Source: Sphingobacteriales bacterium 50-39 (GTDB taxonomy: Bacteria > Bacteroidota > Bacteroidia > Chitinophagales > Chitinophagaceae). From it: DNA of 64,000 bases. Where the stretch lies: assembly GCA_001898505.1 (NCBI GenBank), contig MKTZ01000009.1, positions 248,001 to 312,000 of the forward strand. The letters are read 5' to 3'. How positions within the stretch are numbered: position 1 is the stretch's first letter; every line of letters begins with the position of its first letter. Positions 8,952 through 17,450 of this stretch are shown here, piece after piece. The notes under the pieces were generated by a model. It was not told where the DNA came from. It saw only the letters and a program-made list of their open reading frames with translations, and did no database searches. Made by a program: the position numbers and the translations under genes.

Positions 8952-10193
8952 ATGCTGGATGAAACACGCATAGCTAAATTGCTGGTTAAACTCGTATGCA
9001 GGGACCTGACCGATGAGGGAAGGGTGGAACTGGATAGCTGGCGTGCGGCGTCTGCTCAGAATGAGGTTTTCCTACAAATGGTCACCAGTGATGCATCTAT
9101 CATTGATGACCTAAAGGTATTTATGGGCATGAATAAGGCCTCTCTTCTGGCAAAGATCGACGCTGGCGTCCTTGAAAATCGTTCTTTTTCAGAACCTGAA
9201 GCTCTGCCCGTACCGTTATACAGGCCATCGATCCGCCGTCTGAAGCCCTATTTATGGGGGGCGGCAGCGGTTGTGCTGGTCTGTCTTATCCTCACTTATC
9301 TATTAAAGGCCCCCGGTAAAGAGGACCAAACAGCGATGACTCCTGCCGGGGGACCTACTGATCCTTTTTATTCCCGCAACGCTCCTGACAGCGGCTCGGT
9401 AAGGTTGACGTTAGGAGATGGAGCTACCCGATACCTGGATTCCATGAAGGATGGGGTGGTGGCCCGGCAGGGAAATATGCAGGCAAGCGTCGCCGAGGAT
9501 GGCAAATTGCTGGAATATGTCACTACATCAGCCGGCCAGACCTCCTCCGCAGTCTATAATATATTGACTGTTCCCTATGGCGCCAGATTCAAGCTGTTGT
9601 TGTCCGACGGTACAAAGGTGAAATTGAATGTGGGTTCTTCCATAAAATACCCTGTCGCCTTCACCGGTGATAAACGGGTCGTGGAAGTGACGGGCGAGGT
9701 ATTTTTTGATGTGGCTCCTGATAGCCATCATCCCTTTATCGTACGGGCGCATAAGGAAGAGGTAGAGGTGCTTGGGACCAATTTCGTCGTTTCGGACTAC
9801 CCGGGCGAAAAGCAAGCGAAAGTAGCTGTAGGGTCCGGATTGGTGAGGGTGCGCAACGGTGGGGGATCGGCTCAAATACGCTCCTCCCAGGGTGTCAATA
9901 TTGGTGAAGGAGGAGAAATTAGGGTAGATCCGAATATGGATCTCAGCAGTATGCTGGCATTGAAAGAAGAGTATTTCAATTTCGACGGGCTCGATCAAAA
10001 GGAGGCTTTAACGAAGCTCGCCGAGTCCTATCACATGCGTATTCTGTTTGATGACAAGATAAAAAATAGTCCGTTTGGGTCTGGCAATATCCAACGTGAC
10101 CTGCCGATAAAAAGGCTGTTGAGGGATCTCGAATTGCCGGACCTGCATTTTGAGGTGAGAATGCAGGAGAATACGATCGTCGTCACACGGTAA
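8952..10193 (+). CDS. FecR-family anti-sigma factor
   Basis: A 413-residue inner-membrane anti-sigma regulator. The N-terminal ~95 residues are the cytoplasmic sigma-binding part (DLTDEGRVELDSWRA). One membrane helix lies at about 101-118. The periplasmic FecR domain follows at about 195-300 (PYGARFKLLLSDGTKVKLN, VTGEVFFDV, FIVRAHKEEVEVLGTNF). A DUF4974 C-terminus covers about 340-413. Usually a SusC-like TonB receptor gene comes next to supply the signal, but here it is followed by a small unrelated gene, so its receptor is missing or elsewhere. Confidence 0.92.
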   Translation: MLDETRIAKLLVKLVCRDLTDEGRVELDSWRAASAQNEVFLQMVTSDASIIDDLKVFMGMNKASLLAKIDAGVLENRSFSEPEALPVPLYRPSIRRLKPYLWGAAAVVLVCLILTYLLKAPGKEDQTAMTPAGGPTDPFYSRNAPDSGSVRLTLGDGATRYLDSMKDGVVARQGNMQASVAEDGKLLEYVTTSAGQTSSAVYNILTVPYGARFKLLLSDGTKVKLNVGSSIKYPVAFTGDKRVVEVTGEVFFDVAPDSHHPFIVRAHKEEVEVLGTNFVVSDYPGEKQAKVAVGSGLVRVRNGGGSAQIRSSQGVNIGEGGEIRVDPNMDLSSMLALKEEYFNFDGLDQKEALTKLAESYHMRILFDDKIKNSPFGSGNIQRDLPIKRLLRDLELPDLHFEVRMQENTIVVTR

Positions 10194-10408
10194 TGGGGGC
10201 TGCGCGACATCGGATACCATGAATCATTAAACCTTTCTTTTCGGAACCAGACCTGGTCCAGGCTGCGCGCCCCGTGCAGCGTATAGAATCTTATCTAAAG
10301 GAATCTCCCTATTAGTTAGTTTGTAACCGCCAGTTGCTCCTCCGGTAGAGATACCGGGGAGCCTGGTCCGTTGCCATTTACCACTAAAAACAATACCCTT
10401 TAATCGTC

Positions 10409-10780
10409 ATGAAGAATAAGAAAGGTGGCGGGGCTCAGCTATGGGGCATGATCCTGTACGACATCATCGGAGATGGGTGTCTCAACGGCGTATGGACCAA
10501 TACCCATACGGAAAGTAAAAAAGTCATGAATGAGATTGCCCGGAAAAAGAAGAGTGCCGAGAAAGACCCTATCGCCGGCGAATATTATATGAGCTGGATA
10601 GAAGAGAAGGGCGGGCCTGTGACGGGGACGTTAAAGATTGAATCCAGGATCACCCATTATTCCTTTGAGTGGGTAGTGAGTGGAAAATCCAGCTTTAAAG
10701 GAGTTGGGATACTGGTAGGGGAGCGCAGATTGGCCGTGACGTATTGGGAGGGGGATGGGATTAGTTTTCCGGTGGTGTAA
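10409..10780 (+). CDS. Small conserved hypothetical protein
   Basis: A 123-residue soluble protein with no signal peptide. It contains GDGCLNGVWTN near 21-31, IAGEYYMSWIEE near 56-67, and a C-terminal stretch SSFKGVGILVGERRLAVTYWEG. The alternating hydrophobic pattern looks like a small beta-barrel or beta-sandwich. I recall this arrangement from uncharacterised Bacteroidota proteins but cannot name a function. Its end overlaps the region upstream of the Crp-like gene. Confidence 0.6.
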   Translation: MKNKKGGGAQLWGMILYDIIGDGCLNGVWTNTHTESKKVMNEIARKKKSAEKDPIAGEYYMSWIEEKGGPVTGTLKIESRITHYSFEWVVSGKSSFKGVGILVGERRLAVTYWEGDGISFPVV

Positions 10781-10871
10781 GGGTTTCCGTATAAAGTGTC
10801 CGGGCTGTCTTGATAATTATCAAGATTTCGAATTGAGAAAAGAAGTTAAATTGCCGGAAACCTTATTACAT

Positions 10872-11456
10872 ATGGAACTACTCATTGCTTACCTTCATTC
10901 CATTGCAAGGATGTCCCCGGCACTGGAAGCACATCTTAGGAATATCTTACAACGAATGGTATTTGAAAAGGGGACGGTCATACTAAGAGAAGGCGCCATC
11001 TGCCGACATATTTTCTTCATTGAAGTTGGCTTGGTTCAGATCTATCGCATGGAGGATGTAATTGTAACAAGATGGATCCTTGAGCAAAAAGACATTTTTA
11101 TCTCACCCAGGAGTTTTTTTCGACAGATAGCCTCCGAGTATACTATCATCGCATTGGAAAATTGTATTTGCTGGAGTATAACCCGTAAACAACTGGAGGA
11201 TGTCTGCCGACTCTTTCCGGAATTTCTGCTCCACCGGGCATATATAACTGAAGAATATTATTGTCGTAGTGAGGACCGGCATGACGAAATGCAATTAATG
11301 CCGGCAGTAGACAAATATGCCGCTCTTGCTGAGAAAAGAGAGAATTTGCTGTATTGTCTGCCGGTAGGAGTATTGGCGTCCTATATTGGCGTCGGAGAAA
11401 GTACCTTTTATGCTGCCCGAAAGGAATATCACGATAGGAGAAGAAACAAAAAATAA
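10872..11456 (+). CDS. Crp/Fnr-family transcriptional regulator
   Basis: I chose the ATG at 10872 because family members begin with a short helix such as MELLIAYLHSIARM. An in-frame ATG at 10755 would add 39 residues of poor character overlapping the upstream gene. The 194-residue protein has a cyclic-nucleotide-binding-like beta-roll at about 20-120 (FEKGTVILREGAICRHIFFIEVG) and a weak C-terminal helix-turn-helix ending in LASYIGVGESTFYAARKEY. The canonical cAMP-contacting RxS motif is not evident, so the ligand is unknown. Confidence 0.75.
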   Translation: MELLIAYLHSIARMSPALEAHLRNILQRMVFEKGTVILREGAICRHIFFIEVGLVQIYRMEDVIVTRWILEQKDIFISPRSFFRQIASEYTIIALENCICWSITRKQLEDVCRLFPEFLLHRAYITEEYYCRSEDRHDEMQLMPAVDKYAALAEKRENLLYCLPVGVLASYIGVGESTFYAARKEYHDRRRNKK

Positions 11457-11576
11457 TTCATTTAAGAAATTCTATTTTTAGAGAATCTATATTCGAAGCA
11501 TTGACCATTTTTGTTTGCTAATCAAAACATAGTGTCATGCTTCATTCCATCGGCTGGTAGCGATTTTCCCAAACAA

Positions 11577-11663
11577 TGCTTTTACTGAGTGTGGGCTATT
11601 ACATGGTAATCGGCCTGCTGTATTACCGGAGAGAAATCAGACAATTTCTTCAGCACCGGTGAA
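11577..11663 (+). pseudogene. Short hydrophobic ORF, possible fragment of a conjugation gene
   Basis: A 28-codon ORF with the sequence pattern LLLSVGYYMVIGLLYYRRE sits 40 nt upstream of traE. A small membrane protein is often encoded just upstream of traE in Bacteroidetes conjugative elements, and this resembles its membrane segment. It may be a remnant, or chance. Confidence 0.3.
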
Positions 11664-11702
11664 TTCCGTTTTTCTATTCCATCATCATTTAAACCTTTTT
11701 GT

Positions 11703-12031
11703 ATGTGTAATTATCTTCTGACATCATCAAAACGACTCTTCTACTTTTCTCTTTTTACTACCACTGCTATTATTTTTCAGGTTAGCCTTTACGCTCAAAC
11801 TGCCGACGGAAATAACGGTCTGGCTCAGGCCAATGCCATGGTGCGGGGCTATTACGAAACGGATGTTCAACTGATGTATGCCATTGGTGCTATAATGGGC
11901 TTATCGGAGCCATAAGGATCGGTACACGACATCAACGGGATGATATGGGGCGCGAGATCGCTATCTGGTTTGGCGCCTGTATATTCCTGATAGTGGTGGC
12001 CACTGTCCTGAAAGCCTTTTTTGGACTTTAG
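11703..12031 (+). pseudogene. traE: traE (DUF4134) conjugative transposon protein, frameshifted
   Basis: The first 65 codons encode a signal segment and NAMVRGYYETDVQLMYAIGAIMGL, the hallmark of TraE/DUF4134. The frame then stops at 11913-11915. In the +1 frame from about 11902 the sequence continues as IGAIRIGTRHQRDDMGREI and then the typical C-terminal helix IWFGACIFLIVVATVLKAFFGL, ending at 12031. One inserted C near 11900 would restore MGLIGAIR, so a one-base deletion explains the break. TraE is a small membrane component of the transfer apparatus. Confidence 0.85.
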
Positions 12032-12041
12032 ACCGAGTGTT

Positions 12042-12359
12042 ATGTACACAGTATTTAAGGTACACCGGCGGGTGAATGCACCCGTGGAATTTAAGGGACT
12101 TAAAGGCCAGTATATTCTTTACGCAGGGGCATCTGTGATTGCCTGTATGGTACTTTTCGCTATTCTCTATATAGCCGGTGTCAATAGTTATCTCTGTTTG
12201 CTATCGTGCTTTGGCATTGGGGCGTTGTGCATTGGTGGAGCTTATCATCTGAGCCAACGCTATGGGGTATATGGGTGGCGCAAAAAACGAAGGACACGAG
12301 CATCGCCAAAGGTATTGAGGTCTGGGACTCGCCAGGTGTACCTACAACCCAAAAAATAA
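12042..12359 (+). CDS. traF: TraF-like (DUF4133) conjugative transposon protein
   Basis: A 105-residue protein read from the ATG at 12042 (an upstream in-frame ATG at 12021 would overlap traE). It starts VFKVHRRVNAPVEFKGLKGQYI, the standard opening of DUF4133. Two membrane helices follow at about 29-50 and 53-72, then a basic tail (GWRKKRRTR). It is intact, lies between traE and traG as in functional elements, and ends 4 nt before traG starts. With its partners broken it is probably no longer useful. Confidence 0.8.
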   Translation: MYTVFKVHRRVNAPVEFKGLKGQYILYAGASVIACMVLFAILYIAGVNSYLCLLSCFGIGALCIGGAYHLSQRYGVYGWRKKRRTRASPKVLRSGTRQVYLQPKK

Positions 12360-12363
12360 ACAT

Positions 12364-14667
12364 ATGACACGGAATTATCGGGTCCGCCTGCCTATCTGGG
12401 AGGTAGCCGCGGACTGCATCGTCTCCGAAATGGGCGAGATCACACTTGTATTTGCCCTTTTCAAGCCGGAGATATTCACCTTGTCGGCTGATCAATTAAA
12501 TATGGTTTTCCACTCCTGGATAAAGGCCCTACAGGTACTGTCTCCCAACACTATCGTACATATCCAGGACTGGTATTGGCAGACAAGCTGGCAAGCCGAC
12601 TTCGAAAAAGACAGCGGCTTTCTTTCCCGCAGCAGCGAACAATATCACCACGAGCGGCCGTGGATGAATCAACATTGTTATCTGCACATCACCCGCCGCC
12701 CCCGACGTAGAATGACCACCGCGGGCAAGGCATTATTACAAACAAGTCTTACTCCTGAGGATACACTCACCTCAGGCGCCGTGGAGGAGTTTGCCACGGA
12801 GGTCAATCAATTCATACGCATTTTGAAGGACAGCGGACTTTTGCAATGCCACCGTCTGACGACGGACGATCTGGTCAGCACTGAGCAGCGGGTAGGCCAT
12901 ATCGAACGCTCTATGAGCGATATGGTTGCCGCAGCCATCGCCCGTCTGGGGGCGACACCCTATCTGGAAACAGTAAATATGGCTGAACTATGGTATGCCG
13001 GAATACCCGGTAATGCCGCTGACCTGCCCGCCTATGAAACTTTCGACATCCTGGCGGATCAAGCCCTTTGCCTCCTACCGCAGGAGACAAATTACCAGGA
13101 CAGCATCAGCGCTTATGGCGTCCGTCTGGGGGACAGGCTGTCGGGTAGACCCTTACAAGTAGACCTGTCAGACGAACCATTGCAAGCCGGCGTGATCGGC
13201 AATCGCAACAAGGCTGTATTCGGAGGCTCGGGTAGCGGTAAGTCCGTCACCATGAACCTCCTGCTGCAAAGCTATCATGAACAAGGCGCGCATGTCCTCG
13301 TCGTCGACATCGGCAATAGCTATCAGGGGTTGTGTGAACTGTCGGAGGGGAACTATTTTACGTATACCGCATCGCCCCCTCTTAAACTGAACCCTTTCTG
13401 GATACCCTTTGGAGAAATGCCTGATATAGAAAAGCTGGAAAGCCTAAAAGCGTTGATCCTGGGCCTCCGGAAAATGGAAGGAGATACTATTATCCGCAGC
13501 GAGATGGTCACCCTATCCAATGCCCTTCAATTGTACTATGCCAAGGTTGTGGAAGACGCATTTCTTTTTCCCTGCTTCAATACCTTTTACGAGTTCCTGC
13601 GGGATGAATTTACCAAAGTACTGGTGGAAGACAAGGTAAAGAACAAGGAATTCGATATGGACAATTTCCTCTATGTGCTACACCCTTTTTACAAGGGGGG
13701 AGAGTATGACTTCCTGCTCAATGCCCGGGAGCAGCTAGACCTGTTGCAACAACGATTCATCGTCTTCGAGCTGGATGTCATCAAAGATCACGCCATCTTA
13801 TTCCCTGTCGTCACTCTTGTCATCATGGAGGTTTTTATCGGGAAGATGCGCAAGCTGCAGGGAGTACGAAAGGTCATTCTTATCGAAGAATCCTGGAAGG
13901 CCATTGCCCGTCAGGGTATGAGCGAATACCTGAAGTATCTTTTCAAGACTGTCCGTAAATTCTATGGAGAAGCCATCGTCGTCACGCAGGAGGTAGACGA
14001 TATTATCTCGAGCCCCATCATAAAACAGGCCATCCTCAACAATACGGACTGCAATGGATCGGTGAAGTGGGCAGTGGCATTATTGCTGTTCCTTTCCGCT
14101 CTCATGCCTTCTCAAGGTGTGCAGGCGCAATTTCCCATTGCAGACATTGTCCAGGCGGGGATCAAAAAGGTGATCGTTGCCACTGACCTGGCCATCCAAC
14201 GTCTTCGGACAGCAACCATCGCCGTGCAAAATACGCAGAAGGCCGTGGAGAATGCCATGCGATTACAGCGGCTGACGGACATCGCGGACTGGGTACAACA
14301 TCAAAAGGTAAGGGATATCACGGAGCAACAGGTGCAATTGACGGTGGCCTACAAAAAGGCGTGGGCGGCTATCCGACAGGACCCGCATTTCAGCGCCGGA
14401 GAATTGGATCATATAGGAGCGGTGTATAGCACGATCCTGGACAGGAGTATTCAACAGACAGGGCAGTTGACGACCGTGAACACGGCATGGCTCACGCAGA
14501 TGGAAGATGGCGGCAGACTGGAAGCAATCGATCAGTTAGAAGAGCAAATGGATCGAAACAGGAGAGACCTCCTTGTCTTTACCGAGGAAAATATCCTACT
14601 CAGCCTGCAACGGAGCAAGGACCAGCAGGACATACGGTTCATCCAAACATTGTATAACATTCATTAA
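12364..14667 (+). CDS. Chimera of truncated TraG conjugation ATPase and TraI, fused in frame
   Basis: Residues 1-563 are a VirB4-type TraG ATPase with Walker A GGSGSGKS near 286-293, Walker B region KVILIEESWKA near 502-512 and EVDDIISSPIIKQAILNNTDC at the break. From residue 564 the sequence becomes the Bacteroidetes TraI transfer protein: a signal-like helix (VKWAVALLLFLSALMPSQG), then FPIADIVQAGIKKVIVATD and the coiled-coil rest. The normal ~250 C-terminal residues of TraG and the first codons of TraI are missing, so a deletion at about 14053 joined the two genes without losing the frame. Neither half is likely to work normally: the secreted TraI part now follows a cytoplasmic ATPase fragment. 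Confidence 0.85.
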   Translation: MTRNYRVRLPIWEVAADCIVSEMGEITLVFALFKPEIFTLSADQLNMVFHSWIKALQVLSPNTIVHIQDWYWQTSWQADFEKDSGFLSRSSEQYHHERPWMNQHCYLHITRRPRRRMTTAGKALLQTSLTPEDTLTSGAVEEFATEVNQFIRILKDSGLLQCHRLTTDDLVSTEQRVGHIERSMSDMVAAAIARLGATPYLETVNMAELWYAGIPGNAADLPAYETFDILADQALCLLPQETNYQDSISAYGVRLGDRLSGRPLQVDLSDEPLQAGVIGNRNKAVFGGSGSGKSVTMNLLLQSYHEQGAHVLVVDIGNSYQGLCELSEGNYFTYTASPPLKLNPFWIPFGEMPDIEKLESLKALILGLRKMEGDTIIRSEMVTLSNALQLYYAKVVEDAFLFPCFNTFYEFLRDEFTKVLVEDKVKNKEFDMDNFLYVLHPFYKGGEYDFLLNAREQLDLLQQRFIVFELDVIKDHAILFPVVTLVIMEVFIGKMRKLQGVRKVILIEESWKAIARQGMSEYLKYLFKTVRKFYGEAIVVTQEVDDIISSPIIKQAILNNTDCNGSVKWAVALLLFLSALMPSQGVQAQFPIADIVQAGIKKVIVATDLAIQRLRTATIAVQNTQKAVENAMRLQRLTDIADWVQHQKVRDITEQQVQLTVAYKKAWAAIRQDPHFSAGELDHIGAVYSTILDRSIQQTGQLTTVNTAWLTQMEDGGRLEAIDQLEEQMDRNRRDLLVFTEENILLSLQRSKDQQDIRFIQTLYNIH

Positions 14668-14678
14668 AACTTAATCTT

Positions 14679-15323
14679 ATGCAAACAATCATTTTTACTG
14701 CCCTTATCACGGTGGGTTTGTGTTTCGCCGGATTTGTCACCTATGGGCAAACTTTTTCGGAGTGGTGGCAACAGAAAAAGACAAGGATCAAATATCTACG
14801 GCAGCAGGCGGCCATTCTCGGAATATTGAAGGAAACCATTGAGAAGGGCTATGAAGGCGCGGAAGAAGGTGTGGATTCCGTAGGCGCGATAGCAGAAGAA
14901 GAGCTGGCGCAGCATGCGCAGTTTTTAAAGAGCCTGCCGTTTGTCAAACCTGCATTAAAGAACAGCCCGGAATTCTTGTCCAGTCATGCATTGGCACAAG
15001 CCCTGATAAATCAGGTGTTACGGACGATGAAGAACTATAGTAAAGACCCTGAATTTACGGAGCAAAATATCCGATGGCTCAGCGCCTATATGATAGGAAT
15101 ATTGAAAGACTTACGATATGAGCTGGAGGAACTGGATCTATTGGCATCGGATGGGGTGGTCAGGATGAAAGACAATGAGCGATATGAAAAGATCCGTGCA
15201 GCGGCATTGAATATACGCATCACTTATGACGCGGGGATGGCTTTCCTGTTGCGGATGGACGAGGTGTTGGTAGCAATGCAGGAGAAGGCGAATACGGATT
15301 TCGTAAAAGATCTGCTAAAGTAA
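14679..15323 (+). CDS. Conjugative-element protein in the TerB position after traI
   Basis: A 214-residue protein with a signal peptide (about 1-24, ending TYGQ), then FSEWWQQKKTRIKYLRQQ and a largely helical body. Proteins starting this way are encoded directly after traI in Bacteroidetes conjugative transposons, sometimes labelled TerB-like; their role is not established. It begins 11 nt after the chimera's stop. Its own stop coincides almost exactly with the point where coupling-protein sequence begins, so its end may lie at a deletion junction. Confidence 0.65.
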   Translation: MQTIIFTALITVGLCFAGFVTYGQTFSEWWQQKKTRIKYLRQQAAILGILKETIEKGYEGAEEGVDSVGAIAEEELAQHAQFLKSLPFVKPALKNSPEFLSSHALAQALINQVLRTMKNYSKDPEFTEQNIRWLSAYMIGILKDLRYELEELDLLASDGVVRMKDNERYEKIRAAALNIRITYDAGMAFLLRMDEVLVAMQEKANTDFVKDLLK

Positions 15324-16071
15324 AAATTACTTACGAAGTGAGGACGTTGATCAATCCCTTTATCATGTCGTACCGGGATGGGATTATGGATCTGCTGGAC
15401 AGCCAGGTGTCTTCGGCGAAGATACCGTTGGCCAGATTGTCTTCGCCCGATCTGTATTATATCCTTACGGGGAATGATTGTACGCTGGAGATCAATGATC
15501 CTGCTGCGCCTAAAATTCTTTGTCTGGGGGGCGATCCGTCGCGGCAGGAGGCTTTGGGGCCTGTGTTATCATTGTATATCGATCAGCTTAACAGGCTGGT
15601 AAACCGGGCAGGGAGACATCCCTGTGCACTGGTTTGTGATGAATTTGCCACCGTGCGTGCGTTCAGCATGGTGACGACGATGGCGACGGCAAGGAGTAAT
15701 AATATCGTTCCTGTGCTGTCTATGCAGGATATCAACCAGTTGCGGACCCAGTATTCGAAGGGGGAGGCCGACATGATCCTGGCCATTGCGGGGAATGTGT
15801 TTTGTGGCCAGGTGGGAGGAGAGACGGCGTTGAGAGTAAGTGAACGATTTCCGAAGATATTGCGGGGGTGGCGACCCTGTCTTCCGGGGAATTAGTGGGA
15901 GTGGTGGCCGATGATCCCGGCAAGGAAATGGAGTTCAAGGTATTCCATGCAAAAATACTGCGGGAGGTGTATATGCAGGTGAAGGCGGATATAAAGATGA
16001 TCGTGCAGAAGGAGATGGGCAGGATGCAGCGCGATCCCGACCTTATGCTATTCAGGGTGGAGAGAAGTTGA
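15323..16071 (+). pseudogene. Type IV coupling protein (TraG/MobC, VirD4-like), 5'-truncated and frameshifted
   Basis: Reading in frame from about 15323 gives KITYEVRTLINPFIMSYRDG, then SPDLYYILTGND and the conserved core HPCALVCDEFATVRAF with ARSNNIVPVLSMQDINQL. These mark the C-terminal ATPase half of a TraG/VirD4 coupling protein that recruits DNA to the transfer channel. The Walker A half is missing. After SERFPKI the frame is lost; the end of the family continues in another frame from about 15868 (ATLSSGELVGVVADDPGKEM) to 16071. A GTG at 15338 could start a short product, but there is no complete gene. Confidence 0.85.
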
Positions 16072-16187
16072 ATTTTAGCCGGGAACCCCACCCAAAATAA
16101 GAAATTTCAGGCTTTTAGCTAGTACTTCCTGCACGCATGCTTGTTTTCATTATAGTGTCTAACAACGATCAACAGATAATACAAACT

Positions 16188-17429
16188 ATGCAGGACATTG
16201 GGGGATTGCTCTTCCGCCGCCTGACGAATGAACTGGATATTCATGGGCAGATTGCTTTGGATAGTTGGCTCAGTCAGCAGGATCCGATGAGCAGGCAGTT
16301 TTTTGAAAATTGTGCTGATTGGGATCAATTGCAGTCTGCCCTCCAGGTGATGTATTCTTTTGACGAAAAGGCAGCGCTGGCGGACCTTCAAAAAAAAATT
16401 GATTTCGGAGTTCGTTCGGACATTCCTGTGGTGGAGATAGCCCAGCGAAGACATAAATACAAGTTTTATTGGACAGCCGCTGCAGTTTTAATGGCAGTCA
16501 TCGGTACAGCGGTGTTCTATACACTAAATAAAGGAAAAACCAATATTGCTTCATTGCCTGTGAAAGAGCGTTATCACAATGACGTCAATCCGGGCGGAGA
16601 CAAGGCGGTGCTGGAACTGGCGGATGGGAAAAAGATCATTTTGGATAACGTCCGCAACGGGGAGTTGGCTCAACAGGGCGCCGTCAGTGTTGTCAAGTCG
16701 GATAGTGGGCAGCTGGTGTATAAGGTCGGTAAATCCCGCAGTGAGGGCTTTGGTCTTATTAGCGAGATCAAGTACAATACCATCGCCACTCCCAAGGGCG
16801 GCAAGTACCAGGTGATCCTGCCGGACGGCAGTAAGGTATGGCTCAATGCCGCCAGCAGCCTGAGATTCCCCATTGCATTTGCAGGTAATGAAAGGCTGGT
16901 AGAGCTCATCGGGCAGGCTTATTTCCAGGTGGAAAAGGACAAATCCAAACCTTTCCGGGTGAAAGTTAGTTCGTTGGATGGAACAGCCGGGTCAACGCAG
17001 GTCGAAGTACTGGGTACTGAATTTGACTTGATGGCCTATGCCGATGAAGACCACCAGACTACTACTCTTCTCGGTGGTAATGTGGCGATGATAAGCGGTG
17101 GTCAGAAAGTGATAGCGAGCGCTAATCAGCAAGTCGCTCTCAATAAACAAACTTCTTCTTTAAGTCTTATCATGAATCCTGACGTCGATGAGATCGTTGC
17201 CTGGAAGAATGGACTGTTTCAATTTCATAATGCCTCCATACAATCCATCATGCGCCAAGCCGCCCGGTGGTATGATATAGAGGTGGACTATTCCGGTGAA
17301 GTAAAACAACAGTTCAGTGGGACAGTCCCAAGGCAAGTCAACCTCTCCACGCTTTTGCAGATCTTAGAGGCCACCGGTTGGGTACATTTCCGGATAGATG
17401 GCAAAAAGGTAACTGTATTCCTAAAATGA
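16188..17429 (+). CDS. FecR-family anti-sigma factor (orphan)
   Basis: A 413-residue protein if started at the ATG at 16188 (MQDIGGLLFRRL...), preferred over the ATG at 16137, which adds an atypical hydrophobic start. The N-terminal sigma-binding part covers about 1-85 and one membrane helix lies at about 92-112. The FecR domain includes TPKGGKYQVILPDGSKVWLN and VEVLGTEFDLMAY. A DUF4974 C-terminus ends in VHFRIDGKKVTVFLK. There is no sigma gene upstream (transposon debris is there instead) and no TonB receptor downstream, so its partners were probably lost or lie elsewhere. Confidence 0.9.
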   Translation: MQDIGGLLFRRLTNELDIHGQIALDSWLSQQDPMSRQFFENCADWDQLQSALQVMYSFDEKAALADLQKKIDFGVRSDIPVVEIAQRRHKYKFYWTAAAVLMAVIGTAVFYTLNKGKTNIASLPVKERYHNDVNPGGDKAVLELADGKKIILDNVRNGELAQQGAVSVVKSDSGQLVYKVGKSRSEGFGLISEIKYNTIATPKGGKYQVILPDGSKVWLNAASSLRFPIAFAGNERLVELIGQAYFQVEKDKSKPFRVKVSSLDGTAGSTQVEVLGTEFDLMAYADEDHQTTTLLGGNVAMISGGQKVIASANQQVALNKQTSSLSLIMNPDVDEIVAWKNGLFQFHNASIQSIMRQAARWYDIEVDYSGEVKQQFSGTVPRQVNLSTLLQILEATGWVHFRIDGKKVTVFLK

Positions 17430-17450
17430 CGATCATTTTGTTCTGATGGA

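Larger units (their letters stand above)
11577..16071 (+). mobile_element. Decayed remnant of a Bacteroidetes-type conjugative transposon
   Basis: The gene order traE-traF-traG-traI-(TerB position)-coupling protein matches the transfer region of Bacteroidetes integrative conjugative elements, but most of it is broken. traE has a frameshift, traG and traI are joined by a deletion, and the coupling-protein gene has lost its 5' part and carries another lesion. The genes traJ to traQ, relaxase and integrase are absent from the window. No attachment-site repeats were recognised at the edges. The element cannot transfer itself as it stands. Confidence 0.85.

Noticed and set aside
11577-16071. A functional integrative conjugative element
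   Set aside because: traE, traG, traI and the coupling protein are broken, and relaxase, integrase and traJ-traQ are absent from the window.
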